Of a stretch of DNA of 64,000 nt, positions 39,401-52,161 are shown piece after piece (within the stretch, counting starts at the first letter, position 1; each line of letters begins with the position of its first letter). The translations under genes and the position numbers were made by a program. This stretch comes from Aulostomus chinensis. Lineage: Eukaryota > Chordata > Actinopteri > Syngnathiformes > Aulostomidae. The stretch is from NCBI GenBank assembly GCA_037954235.1, contig JBBMOA010000015.1, positions 5,436,001 through 5,500,000 on the forward strand. The letters are read 5' to 3'. Below the pieces are notes generated by a model that worked only from the letters and a program-made list of their open reading frames with translations, was not told the origin of the DNA and searched no databases.

Positions 39401-40139
39401 GTTGTTCTGGATACTCTCAATTTTACAGCTACTCATGCCTGAACACTCCCGCCTCTGAGATACGACGAGAGACGTCTTAATCATGGATTTCTCAACTTCT
39501 GAGTACAAACATAATCCCTGGTTCAGCTATGTGACGACAGCAGCAGCTTCAATACTGGAAAACAGTGTCTGACGGTGCATCAGGACGGTTAAAGTTTGGT
39601 TAGTTTGGACACATCCTGGCTTTAAATTGTGAGCTGCAGCTTTGTAAATGGGACACAGACACTCATTTACCACTGCAACGTCTGGTGTATCCTGCTCTCC
39701 ACCCACCCATCCACCCACCCCAACCTGCCCCCTGAAACTGGGTTTTTGTGTTTAAACATGTGTGTCAACCAGGACCCTAAATCATTTTCCACTGGCATTG
39801 TTTCTGTTGTGCCATCTCCACATGATGTGCTATTAAGCGGTCGGGGTCTGTGGTCCTGCGTACCAGCTGGCAGGACCTCCATCCTGCCCTCTCTAACCCT
39901 CCAGATAACCAACACAGTCATAGAAATGATGATTTATTATTTATTTTTAATTAGATTGACCTCAATGCAATGAATGGAATTGAATAGAGATAATGACTGG
40001 TAATAAACACTATTTTGACTAGCAGTAATTACCGAGCTGCTGCACTGCAATGTTGATAAAATTATTATTTCATAATGACATAAATTAGGTCAAAAGCTGC
40101 TCTGGATGTTTGGCTGACATTTTGACACGAACAGAGTCA
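36421..40139. other. Intergenic sequence
   Basis: No coding exon recognised. A 14-G run lies at 38396-38409. Confidence 0.5.
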
Positions 40140-40335
40140 ACAGTTTTTTGTTTGCTTGTTTGTTTTTTAAACCTTTTTGTGCAGAGCCAGGCTAGCTCTC
40201 CTCCTGTACGCATGCTAAGCTAAGTTATTCATCTTTTCAGCTTCATATTTCATGAAGACAAATGTTAAACGTGCCATCGATCTTCTCGTGTAACTCTAGA
40301 AAGGAAGTAAATCATTCTCCAAATGTCAGACTTCC
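40140..40335. mobile_element. Fragment of an abundant teleost interspersed repeat
   Basis: TGCAGAGCCAGGCTAGCT, then CATGCTAAGCTAAG, AGCTTCATATTTCATG, ATCGATCTTCTCGTGTAACT and CCAAATGTCAGACTT, in the order I know from a very common percomorph repeat. I do not know its class for certain (possibly a non-autonomous DNA element). It is diverged and incomplete. Confidence 0.55.
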
Positions 40336-42797
40336 TTTGCTGAGCGCTGTTTTAATCATTTTAATTTTCCTTGACTTGAGAGGCAGACATCTACTAGAGT
40401 CGTAAAATAGTTTAACTTTGAGCTGATTTAGATCTTAAATTTGACTCAATTTCCTCCAAACACAGACTCACAGCGTGTCCCACGTCACTGGCCCCGCAAT
40501 CTATTTCCTGTGGAGGGCAGCCGCTGGTGCTTCGTGGTCAGGTGTCAGCGAATAGGTCATGCAAACATTTTTAAAACTGTCAGACCTGAGTTTGCCGCTT
40601 GCGTGTCTCATGTTTCAAAGACTGAGCAAGATGATGCATGATGCATGAGGAGCGAACGAGTTAGACAACCGGCGGGTTTACATTCACAGTTGAGGTTGAG
40701 CCGTAGTTGATGTCCCAGAATACATGAAGAGGGAAGATTTGATTTATTCTCTGGCTAAGTTCTGATCCAGTTCCATTGTTCTGGTCACAGATCTCTCCTT
40801 TAGATTAAGAAATTGTTCAGAACCAACAGATGTTAGCATGGTTTTAGCGAGGAGACGGCGCGAGACCTCTTATGCTGCTCCTCAAAGGTGGGAAAGATAA
40901 ACACACAACAGCTGTCATTCAGGCAGGAGGCCGTCTCATCCTGACCCGCCCACATGATTTATTACGTCTGTCTTCTCTTCTCTTGCTAAAGGGTTTGGTT
41001 GAGATGGAAGATGTTCTTATCTGAAGCTCCATTTCCACTTGCCCACAGGATTAATGACTTTATGAAGCAACTTTTCCTGCGTTTGAAAATCTGTATCCTG
41101 TGAAAGGTGCATTCACGACTATACAGCTGCAGGTTTTTAGGTTGTAAAGCACACAAAAGTGTCTTTCTGACTTCAACTGCTGCTGCTGCCAGCGTTCTCT
41201 TTATTTTGGTCAGTTCAGGTCCACAACACTTTGGATCGGGTCCAGTCATCCCCAGAGTCTGATTGTCCACAGGCGCCTTTGGTATCAGACATATTTCCTC
41301 TTTAAAAAAAAAAAAAAAAAAAAAGTATATATGCATGTAAAGTTTTCCATGTGTCTGTTTTAGGATCGGGTCCAAAGTTGTCGATACATTTTCAAAGAGG
41401 CAGTTGTGCTGTGGCAATATTTGGAAGAGGTTATTCAGAGGTACTTGAATGAGAAAGAGCTTAAAAAGTAAGCTTTGATAGTTTTTGAGTTCTGTGCTTA
41501 GTTTATGTCTGTTTAGGATGTTTAAAAGGATAAATATTATTTAAAATAAGCACACAGAAGAAAACGGAAGTGATGCTCTGGCATTAAATGAGGGTGGCAA
41601 AGTGAGCAACCCTGAGGGAAAAAACGAAACCTCAACGCTCCGGCCAGCAAATTCTGGTTGATTCTGACTGCTTATCTCCTCAAATGATGCTTCAGCGAGG
41701 AGGTCACAGTAATCTCAATATTCTGAACCCCCCCAGCAACTTGAGTGAGTGTGTTTTCTGTATTGTCCCTGTGAGGTGTGTGTGTGTGTGCCTGTTGTGT
41801 TCTGCCCTTCGTCTCTGTGTCCTCTCCTCAGCTGCCTGCTCTTACCTGTCAACCCACCTGCCTGCAATCAAGCAATCGCACAGCTGGACGAGACCTAACC
41901 TAACGTCCCCTCTCTGCCGGATGGTGAATGGTGGCTTCCATGCCCCTCCATTCCTGCTCATTATCACCAGTTTGCCAGTTAACCCTGCCTGGATTTTGAC
42001 TTTTATTTTCTGTCTTGACCAGGATCTCCAGTTTGACCCCCCCGCCAGCCACTCCCAGCCTGACATACCTCACCACCTGGGTCACCCGTCAGCATCCGGC
42101 TCAATCCACAATTGAGGCACTTGTTACAATTAACCTGGGTGTCTGTGTTCACTTGGGTCCCTCAGCTGAAACGCGCCAGTTGCTAATGATACGGGCCATG
42201 TTTACTCCATTCTCTCAGCTGTGACTTCATCCACCTGGTTCCTTTGTGTTCTCCTTTGCTTTTCTATGCAAATATTGCACACACAAACAAATCCAGTTTG
42301 ACTGTTCACCTCCATGTTCCTTCTCATTTGGTCACTCAAATTCCTTTGAGATCTCTGTTCTCTGGAATTGCAGCTCTGAAAATGTCCGGCCTGCACCACA
42401 TGAGTCCATATTTTTAAGATCAAATTCAAAAACCTCCCTCTGTGCGCCAATCATTCCTCAACCATGACTGTAGGGAACATGCAGCTTCAACACGATTAAG
42501 TGCTTATCATTAGCAGTATACCCTTTAAAGTAAAAATTCTCTTAAATCTTCATATGGCGGCGTCGGGGACTAATTTGAATCGCTTACATGAAAAAAAATA
42601 CGCATGAAAAAAAGACGCAGCATGCAGGTTGAGCCACGTGTCTCTACGATCTGCTGAGAACCTTGGTAGGGGAACAACTTGTGTCTGTTAGTGCTTCAGC
42701 AACCACATCATAGGTCCATCCACATATGGCGAGAGGTTTCTGAGCTGCGGCCCCGCATGAGTAGATGGTGGTGGATGGTAATTGCCTAGGCGTCGTG

Positions 42798-42850
<53 letters not shown>

Positions 42851-43780
42851 TACTGTGTCTCCACAATGTCTCGAGGTCTCGGGTCTCTCTGTGCCGTTGA
42901 CAGTTCTCCATTAGACACTTCATTACTGCCAAAGAAACAGAAACAAATCATCCTGCACCCCTGTCTCATCTTCCCTGCGCCTCTCTCTGAAGTTTACCTC
43001 CGCAATGTGATTGTAATATGATGAAGACATCTGTGCGAGGAAGGCAGAGCCCATATGGAAGCGGGGCTAACGAGGGTCACGGCGTAGTTTTACACATGCA
43101 AACAACAACGCTGCTTCTTCTTGTTCCTTTATCTTCCTTCTCTCACTTTGTCTTTGCGTAGCTGTTGCAGAGCCTGAAGCTTGACCATGAAAGCAGCATT
43201 TAAATATTCAAAACTTGGGTCTGATGGAGACAAAATTTTATTCTACATGCCAATAATTTGTAAATGTAAATATGAACTGTCCTTGATATAGTAAATAAGT
43301 GAAGGTAAGATACAAACGGAAAAGGAATTTCATTTCTTTTATGTACGGCTCATTGTTGGTGCAGTTATTTGTTTTCAGTGTCATAATCTCAGCCAAAAGG
43401 GAAAGCAAAGAAATGTCCTCGACTATATTTTAATGCAATAAATAATAATCATTCAACCACAGGCTCCATCCACATGGGAAGCTCAGTGGGTGAGGAAGTT
43501 GCGGGGGACAGATATGTCAGCCTTCGGGAAATCCAAAACCACTTATGGGGGTTGTGTGTAACCATTGTCCAAGTGTCAAATTCATATGACACACACACAC
43601 ACATACACACACAGAGAGAGCAGCGTATTACCAGAAAGTTGGGGTCTCCTCTGCTGTCTCCAGGAACAAGGAATTTGGTTCAGTTTTTGTGCTTTTTTGT
43701 GTGAATGATATGATCTGCTAATGGAAACGATGACGTTAACTCGGTTGTGCAGTAAAAACCGTCAAAAATAAAAGTAAAAT
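40336..43780. other. Intergenic sequence
   Basis: No coding exon recognised. An A20 run lies near 41303-41324 and a GT array at 42801. Confidence 0.5.
42801..42848 (+). repeat. (GT)n microsatellite
   Basis: 48-bp GT array. Confidence 0.95.
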
Positions 43781-44044
43781 GGTAAATGGACTCAATTTGA
43801 TAGAGCGCTTTTCTACCTTAGCGGCCATCAACGCGCTCTACAGTGTCATCTCATTCACCCATTCACACACACACTCACACTTTGATGGCGAAGGCTGCCA
43901 TGCAAGGCGCCAACCTACACATCAGGAGCAATTATGGGTTCAGTCTTGCTCAAGGACACTTGGTTACATGGTTACCGGGTCAAGGATCGAACCAGCGACC
44001 CTTCCGTTGCTAGACAGCCACTCTACCCCTGAGCCATGCCGCCC
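43781..44044 (-). mobile_element. tRNA-derived SINE, third family, reverse orientation
   Basis: The minus strand reads GGGCGGCATGGCTCAGGGGT, AGAGTGGCTGTCTAGCAACG, then TCGCTGGTTCGATCC: clear A and B boxes with a tRNA-like spacing. The body has CTTGAGCAAGAC, CTTGCATGGCAG and AGCGCTCTATCA, and it ends CCATTTACC. AAAAGT flanks both sides, a possible short target duplication. Confidence 0.85.
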
Positions 44045-45160
44045 AAAAGTGTTCAACGTTGTCACTGTGCGACTTGTTTTAGTAGGAACACGGTCGAGCA
44101 GTGAAGAACAGCACGGGGTTCATGACTGTACTGACTTTGTGATGCGCTTGCAGTCGTTTTGGTGAGACACGAATCCTCTCACGCTCTTAGATTCGACTCT
44201 TGTGCAAGGCAGCCATTATCGGTTAATCGTGCTGCAGAACATTAGCTTGGTGTGGAGGCAGCAGGTGACGCGGGAGGCTTCCGAAGGCTGAAAACTACAA
44301 TACTCTGTCTTTATTAACTGGTCATGATTTCATCAATCAACGTTTGTAATGCGGTATTTGTCTGTTGAAGCTTTTTCTGTGTTTTAATGGTTGTGGTTTT
44401 ATTGCGGATGTAATTCTGTGTGGACCCCAGGAAGATTACCTCTGTAGTAGCTATTAGGGACAAAGAAACCCATAAATCACATCCATGTTGCATTCCTGTC
44501 CTCGTGCGACTGTCCTGCGCTGAAGCAAACCTCTTCCAACCATGCCATTTTCTGTGCGCCTGGGCGCGTTAGGAAACATTACACTTATCCAAAGATCTGA
44601 ACTTTTGGGCGGACCTACGTCGGGAAGGTGCTGACCACCCTGTGCTAACAGAGATAGGATGAAGAGCTCAAGCGTTTGGAGGGAGGGTAGACAAATGCTG
44701 CTGCTCCTCTGTGCAGTAGTGACTCACTGTTGCCTCCTCAGGTACAAAGTGGGACTACTGGACAACGGTTGTTTGCTTTTTTTTTAATGTCAAAGCTTGT
44801 GGCTTTGAAAATGACTGCATTCATCTGCTTTGGAATAATTGAACTCACTTGCAGGAAAACTGAGCTAAAATTGAAATTACATAACTCGATACCGTCCAAG
44901 CAGAATAATCATGTACTACTTTGCGATGATAAAACACCACGCAGCACGGGGAGACCTGAACCTCGACCTGTACTTTCTCCGCGCTCTCTTGCAGGTAAAC
45001 TGACTGGGACTGTTATCAGGCTAATTATCAGACCTGCTCTTCCTCTCCGCCTCACTTCTCCTGCAGGAAAACAGGAAGGCAGGATTAGAGCGACGCGCTG
45101 CGCTGAGATCCGGAGAGGCCGGACGAGCCACTGGGTGGAATGCACACAAACACACACACA

Positions 45161-45180
45161 CTCTCTCTCTCTCTCTCTCA

Positions 45181-45238
<58 letters not shown>
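45161..45238 (+). repeat. Compound (CT)n-(CA)n microsatellite
   Basis: CT run at 45161-45179, then CA to 45238. Confidence 0.95.
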
Positions 45239-45243
<5 letters not shown>

Positions 45244-46013
45244 CACAGTTTAAATTGCAACACACTCTTTATTTCTCCATTTATCTACCACATGCACAGA
45301 CACTAATATACTTACACACACGCACACGCACATACATACACATTAAATCCATTAAACGATCATGAGCAAATAGCACAAATAGCTCGGGGAAAACATGTCG
45401 GATCGTGAATCTAATAAAAAAAAAAAGTCACGGGGAGAGGAGAAACCCAAGAAACAATAAGGGCTTCAGACTCCAGCCAAGACGTTTACAACCTGCATTA
45501 AGGTTCAGACCCCGTCATTACGAGGAAGAAGTGCTCATTATAGCCTTTTATGGGAGGAAACAAATAGTCTCCTGTGACTCACATTTGAGTTAAAATGCAA
45601 AGATGCTAAAAAAAAAAAAAACTGTGGCTACAGTTGGCCGAGAAAGTTTTCTTGGAGAGATATCTGTGACCTTGAGAGGCGGTAATTGAGCGGAAAGAGG
45701 ATGAAAAACATCCGCTGGTGGGGTTTAGTGTGAATGTATACACACACTCACATACACACACATGCACACACCCACACACACACCCACACACTCACACACA
45801 GCAGCAGCAGTGGCAGTGACAGCAGTGTTAGTCCCAGGCTGGCCTCTCTCTGGCATTATCTCATAGCCTGAGCACTCCCGCTTCCTCTGGGGCCGTCCAG
45901 CTCTGCACACAGAAGCATTACGCGCATCTGCCTCGCATTAATCGGCAAATTATGGAAAAACTATGCGTCAAAAGACATTACTGAGGGAAGGGGGATGAGG
46001 TGGTGGGATCTAT

Positions 46014-46016
<3 letters not shown>

Positions 46017-46046
<30 letters not shown>
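46017..46046 (+). repeat. (CA)n microsatellite
   Basis: 30-bp CA array. Confidence 0.9.
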
Positions 46047-46048
<2 letters not shown>

Positions 46049-47719
46049 CACACATACAGCCAAATCTCACACACTTTTCTCATTTTAAGAATATTTCTTC
46101 GTCATTTTTCGAATGTCTTGATGTCTTTATCATTGTATCGCTGTTGTTGTTGTTGATTTATTTTAACTCTTTGTGTGGGACAACACACCATCCCGTGCTT
46201 GTTTATTTCTGCATTCAGTTTTACATAACTAGACACACAATAGCATAAATAGGTCACAAGAGCACCACTTCCATGTCCACAGCCACCTACTTCACTGGGG
46301 GGCCCCTGTGACGCTTGTCGCCATGGATACCATTCAAAGCTACATCCATGGGCAGCTAATAACACATTCACATGACCTCATCCCAGCGCAGGTGTCTTCT
46401 GTGCCATTTCTTTACACGACTGTAGAGTGAAAACAATCAGCCGGAAGCTTCCGATTAGTGCTGGCAAAGAGTTCTGTGTAAATTCACGTATTTATGGGGA
46501 ATAAAACCGTTTTGTGTACCAAGAGGAGCCTGAATAGCGCGATTTGTAAAAACAGGTCACAGGGATTCTTGTCCTCCATGGTTGTTTTTCAAGGGCACGT
46601 TTAGCGACAACAGCTAAATACTTTTTTTTTGTCAACAGTTTTTTCCACCGATTTAATTTTCTTCTATTTGAACATTAAACATCTTCCTGGGTTTCATTCA
46701 TAGACGCGAGTCTTGTGTTTATTCATCGACAGGGCAAGAGAAAGTTCTCGCCGGAGGACTTTGATTCATGCGTTTGTTCATCAGTCTTTGATGGCCGTGT
46801 TGTACGTTACATCATTCGTTCATACGTAACATTGCCAAGTCAGCTTTACTACCATCTGACAGGCTCCTTCCTGGCTCACACACCTTCCTCCTGCTGTCAT
46901 CACGCCGACTCTGGCGCCTCTTCCGCTGCCTGCTGCTGCCAGGTGATACCTGTCCAGGGTTTTTTTCCCGGGCCGTTGCCTCCGTCTCTCAGCTGGTTTC
47001 TCTTTTTTTGCTTAACATGAGAACCCGCACCAAATACGGTTGATATCCAACACTTAAACGTTTGTCTCCTCTTGGTAAAGACATTCTGTGTCAGGTGATG
47101 AATGTTCCACTTTAAAAAACAAAAAAAACAAACAGAAGAAGACTTTAGAAAGGGGAAACTATTCTGCCATGAAAACACAGAAAATGCTTTTATTACGACA
47201 TAGCTAACAAGACATTATCGGTCACGGACCGCCAACGCCTTCACACGACAAACTTTAGAGTGATTTTTTTGCTCCTTCAGCACCTGTTTCTTTTGTACTT
47301 GTTGAGGGACACTCTTTGTGCGTTTATTATTCTGGTTAATGCAGCTTCTCTTGTATTGCTGTCTCTTATGGCCTCCTGAGTCTCTGGAACAGTTCTTTTT
47401 CTGGTTCACCAGTAATATCCTGGCATGTGCTGCTTTGGAAAAGACATCTTTCTTTTTTGGTCCATGTTACCAAACTGACAGCCAGTAGAAACACTAGAAC
47501 TTTTTCATAAGTGCTGCGATGGTTAAAGTTCAAGCAGTGCAGGTGTTGACGGACACTCAGTGGAATGAACACGCAAACTGTGTACTTGACTACAAGCGCT
47601 CGTATGCGCTCGCTGCTCTCAACACTCTCATGCTGCCTACATACTGAAGGATACAAAGAACCTGGATTGGAGGTCAAAGTTCAAGTTCAGCTGGAGGATC
47701 TAAATATAAAAGAAGGAAT

Positions 47720-47721
<2 letters not shown>

Positions 47722-47797
<76 letters not shown>

Positions 47798-47799
47798 GT
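47722..47799 (+). repeat. (GT)n microsatellite
   Basis: About 78 bp, with one GC step near the 3' end. Confidence 0.95.
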
Positions 47800-48135
47800 T
47801 CTCGACAACATCTGTCATCCAGTCTACTTCCCACTTGGTGGGTGCATTAGATCCTAAGAGGATGCAGTGTCGAGTTTTGAGTTGTGGGAATGAGCGGTTC
47901 TCATATTTTGGCCCAACCAGGCTTTTTTTTCTCCTTCTTCTTCAGTTCTGCTTTCAAGCTGCCAATTGTATGTAAAAGCTCTCTGGCATGTTTACTGTCA
48001 GGATACAGGTGTCCTCCAAACACCAGCAGTGAGGACTGAGGATGGAGGACTTTCACATTGTACATTTACATGATATTTATATTGAGTGTTTACTTTTTAT
48101 TAGCTATTAGCACCTTTCCTGCTGTAAGACTGTGT

Positions 48136-48171
48136 ACCATTGTGGAATTGTCTTATCTTATCTTATCTTGT
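48136..48171 (+). repeat. Possible non-LTR retrotransposon 3' tail
   Basis: CATTGTGGAATTG followed by (TCTTA)n resembles the 3' end of teleost LINE/SINE elements whose tails are TTATC repeats. Only the tail is present. Confidence 0.3.
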
Positions 48172-48230
48172 GTGTTTCTTGATGCAAAAACCTATCTGCA
48201 GCCACACTATATTTTTTTCTCTATTTTAAA

Positions 48231-48232
<2 letters not shown>

Positions 48233-48277
<45 letters not shown>
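48233..48277 (+). repeat. (GT)n microsatellite
   Basis: 45-bp GT array. Confidence 0.95.
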
Positions 48278-48278
<1 letters not shown>

Positions 48279-49182
48279 CAGACGCTATCACACTACAAGC
48301 AGCAACCGTCGAATCATTCCGACGCGCCCGTTTGGAGGAGGCTCTGCACCACCCAGACGAATGTGTTCACCAAGGCCCCGTTAATATTAACAGACTCTAG
48401 TCACATGGTTTGCAATGGCATCTTTTCTTCTGTCAGGACAAGCGCGTGATTACAGCCGGGCGTTTGGGATGTGCGTCCCACTGCAGCACAGCAAAATCTA
48501 AAATCTGAATTTTTGTGGGAACCCCCTGCTCTGACAGCCATTTTTATCACCCTGCATTCCCAAACTTGCAGGAGGATTCGCTCTCAGCTCAGTCCTCTCT
48601 CCCCTCCGTACAAACATCCAGTGTCTCTGCCTAACCACTGAATGTTCTCCGCGGTCAGAGCCGCCACACAACCCCCCTCCCCCTCCCCCCCACACCCCAT
48701 CTGTCAGATATTTCTGTAATGAATAAACTTTCTCACCTCTGACATTCAGTCTCAAAAAGTTTGTTTTGTCAGCATTCATGGTTTACTCAGCGTCCCTGAG
48801 CTGTGACTCACTCGAAGACCCTCATTTTGGTTTGGAGGCATCAGTTTGTTTTTCAGAAGACAGTGAGCGACCCACCGGGGCTTCGTTGTTTGTTTGCTTG
48901 ATGAGGCGTGATTGAAGTTGGCAATGGTAGATTTCACCCACATGTAAGTCTAAACAAGTGGCTTATTCTGACTAGTGCGTGTGATTGCACTAAACAAACT
49001 GCAGGACCTGACCAAGGAGCTATTAGACAGTATTTTACAGTACAATGATTATTATTTGACAGTGTCTGCCAGCAGTTACTATTCCTATGAAGACACACCA
49101 TATTTTATTTAAAAAATGACTGAATATTGTCATCTGTGCTATATTTGGTGTTAAAAGTTGCATATTTAGAAAGTGCGCCTCG

Positions 49183-49300
49183 CTGTGACCTTGACCTTTG
49201 AGCACCAAAGTTTTTCAGGTCATCTGTGAGCGCAATCAGACATTTTAATTTGGAGAAATTCCCTGAAGGTGTTGCGACGGTATCGCCTCCATGTGAGGTG
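49183..49300 (+). mobile_element. Fragment of a teleost repeat (TGTGACCTTGACCTTTG family)
   Basis: CTGTGACCTTGACCTTTGAG, CACCAAAGTTTTTCAGGTCA, then GGAGAAATTCCCTGAAGGTG and CGACGGTATCGC follow the order of an abundant fish repeat I recognise. Diverged and truncated. Confidence 0.5.
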
Positions 49301-50330
49301 ACAGCGACAGTGGTAGTGGACCTTTTTTCTCCCCAAATCCTTCCTCATCAACCTTGAGTTGAGCCAGATTTAAAGCTTCCTATTCTGTTGAGGTGTACAG
49401 AAACGAGAACACGTTCAGTACGCACAGACAACATTCATGGCTGTAGGCAAAATATTTCCTAAAGAGTAACTTTCATTCTGGTGTAATTATTAGATCATAT
49501 CTACAGGTAGTTTTTCAACGCCGCTGGATAAGATTGCGTTAAGACGGATTCAGAGTCGGACGTATCAGCTCGATCTGTTTGCACTCACACTTGTCCGTGG
49601 CGATGCCCCCCCACCCCCCTACCCCTCGCCTCCTCATTCGCCAGAAGGTTATAAATGCAGACTTTCTTGGCTTCGTCTTTCACGATCTCATTTTCTCCAC
49701 AACCACACTAAATTCATTGCTCATTTCCTGCAGAATCAAAAACACAATTTAATTTGCCTCGTTAAGGCTAAATGCGGAATGTAAATAATGTGTGTGTTCG
49801 GATGTTTTCATGACATCCCACAACCTCAATGCACACAAGCAGCAACAAGGGAGGAGGAGAGACATAAGACAGGAGTCGGAGGAATCGTGTTGCAGCGAGC
49901 AGTTCCGTTCCACGCTGTCCTGATACTGTCCAGCAGGGTGGGAAATGCCTGACTCATCAAGTCCTTTGTAACTTTTTCTCCAATGACCTTCCATGCAGTC
50001 ACTAAAAAAGTGCAAAATGATGAAAAAGAAGTTAAAAGTACTGCGCAAACACTGAGCGACCTCATCATTTCTTGTGTCCCTTGTGTTACTGTCACTGGAG
50101 AAAAGCGGAATGCTGCGCTCGGTCTATGGGCAGAGCGTGGCTACCTCCTGCTAGCACTTTAATGCGGGGGGGGGGGGTAATCGTTCTAGAATTTTCACGT
50201 GTTTTCAGATGAAATGGATCGAACTATGACAGTGAAATGAATCATTTCTCTGACTTTGTGCGAGACCTAAAAGCGTTTAGCCACCATTTTACAGCTGAAA
50301 CAGTAACAACTGAGTGGGCATGCAGACAAA

Positions 50331-50336
50331 CACACA

Positions 50337-50373
<37 letters not shown>
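50331..50373 (+). repeat. (CA)n microsatellite
   Basis: CA array with two CG steps at the start. Confidence 0.9.
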
Positions 50374-50378
<5 letters not shown>

Positions 50379-51727
50379 CAAACAGAACCATCTTTCATGG
50401 CAGAATCATGTTGTAGTGTAAACTGATTCCCACCCAGACACAGTCAGCCTTTCATTCATGCATAAGGAATCTGACAGGAGTGTGAAAATCACTGTGTGAG
50501 GTTTAACGTCAGATGAAGAAGATTATTCAAGGGGGAAATAATTAAATAAGTGTTGAAACGCTCAGTGTGCGCGACTGTTTTTAGCAGAAATACCAAACAC
50601 TGGGAGATGAGATGTGTCTGAGAGGGGAGAAGTGGGTGATTTTCTACCGGCTGAACTAGCCAAACGGGAAAGAACTGCTCCAGAGATTCATGATCGCTGA
50701 TATTATTTTACTTGTAGGATTGCAAATTTAACAAAATGTGGACTTGAAGGAGAGTGTGAAGACTTTTACACACCCGGGTGGTCACTGAAGCGGGCCGTCA
50801 TGGCGACAACAGCGATGGACCACACAACACAAGAGCACAGACGAGGAACAAAGTGACACGGGGAGACAACAGAGGCTGATGGAGGAGATCTGAACCGGCT
50901 CCCTGATAAGAACTCCATTCGGTAAAAGAAGACGTTTGAGGGAATTACAAACTTGGTACCGTGAAGTAGTTCTTTCAGCGTTGTTTTTGATCATTTCAAG
51001 TATTGGTTGCAGTAGATACGACACGCTCACTTCGCAACAAAATGTCTACCATGAGAACATAAATGAAAGAAACAACCAAAAAGAAGAAAAAAAAGCTTTG
51101 AAAACCCAGTTTATATTGTTTTCATCACATTGCTCTCGGAGTGGACACATGTCCTTTATAATTAAATCTCTGTGTTACGAATTGGAATGAAATGAGCTTG
51201 ACTCAACTTGTTACTGAAGGTTTAATTGTGCTTTGACTGCTTTATTACCTCCTGAGCTCCAGGTACTTGGCTCCCCTTAATTCTCTCAAGTGGTGTGTTG
51301 ACAGTGAAAACAAGCCGAGGGAACAAACGCCAGGAGGGATCGGAGGATCTGAAACCCCCTACTTGGCATGGGCTTCAATGGGGGTTTGGAGGGAAAGATG
51401 GACGGTCATTCAAAGGCATTGGAGTCATGCCAATGTGTAAGTGCGCCAGAGGTTTCTTTAAATATGCCGACTGGAATGTCACCTCAGTGAGAGCATTTTC
51501 ACTTTTATGGGGGAGGGTGGTTTGATTTGCTTCCAAATTTGAGCTCATAAGAGGAAGGATGGATGCTGTTTGGATTTGTGCCAGTGACATCACTTTTAAT
51601 TCCCAAGATAAATCTGAATCTTTCTAATTGAATGACACGTCCAGTGATAGTTTGTAGTTTTTTTTTTATGGCAAAAAGACAAAAAAAAAAACAAAACAAG
51701 TAGATGGAAGAGGATGAGTGGAAACAA

Positions 51728-51729
<2 letters not shown>

Positions 51730-51789
<60 letters not shown>
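51730..51789 (+). repeat. (GT)n microsatellite
   Basis: 60-bp pure GT array. Confidence 0.95.
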
Positions 51790-51790
<1 letters not shown>

Positions 51791-51965
51791 GGAAATGCAT
51801 GAGCTTTCTTTTAAATGACACTATACATTTGTGAGCTGCTGTTTGAAAACATGTACTTGTTTAGTGGGAGTCAATGGAATCTAGTGCCATAGGCAGAGTA
51901 GGAAAGTAGTGATTGGGACAAATGCATTTACTAGTTTTGAGGTATCTATAGCAGCAGTTTCCAAC

Positions 51966-51973
51966 CACACACA

Positions 51974-52023
<50 letters not shown>
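51966..52023 (+). repeat. (CA)n microsatellite
   Basis: 58-bp CA array, 176 bp from a GT array of similar length. Confidence 0.95.
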
Positions 52024-52025
<2 letters not shown>

Positions 52026-52124
52026 TAAAGAGATTCGTGCCAAATGTTTGGAGGCAAAAATGAACATCATAATCTTCTTAACCTTTAAGTTTGAGGGAAC
52101 ACAAGTGTTTCATTGTACATATAT

Positions 52125-52128
<4 letters not shown>

Positions 52129-52158
<30 letters not shown>
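52129..52158 (+). repeat. (CA)n microsatellite
   Basis: 30-bp CA array preceded by TATACATA. Confidence 0.9.

Positions 52159-52161
<3 letters not shown>

Larger units (their letters stand above)
44045..49182. other. Intergenic sequence
   Basis: No coding exon recognised; several CA/GT arrays. The 211-codon frame at 44730-45365 runs through a CA array and is taken as chance. Confidence 0.5.

Noticed and set aside
43779..44165. tRNA gene on the minus strand at about 43980-44044
   Set aside because: A and B boxes are present, but the stem pairing is poor and the body continues into a 260-bp SINE. It is a retroposed tRNA-derived element, not a functional tRNA gene.
44730..45365. 211-codon open frame, the longest in the window
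   Set aside because: Its second half is a CT/CA array and its first half matches nothing known. No splice or polyadenylation context supports it.
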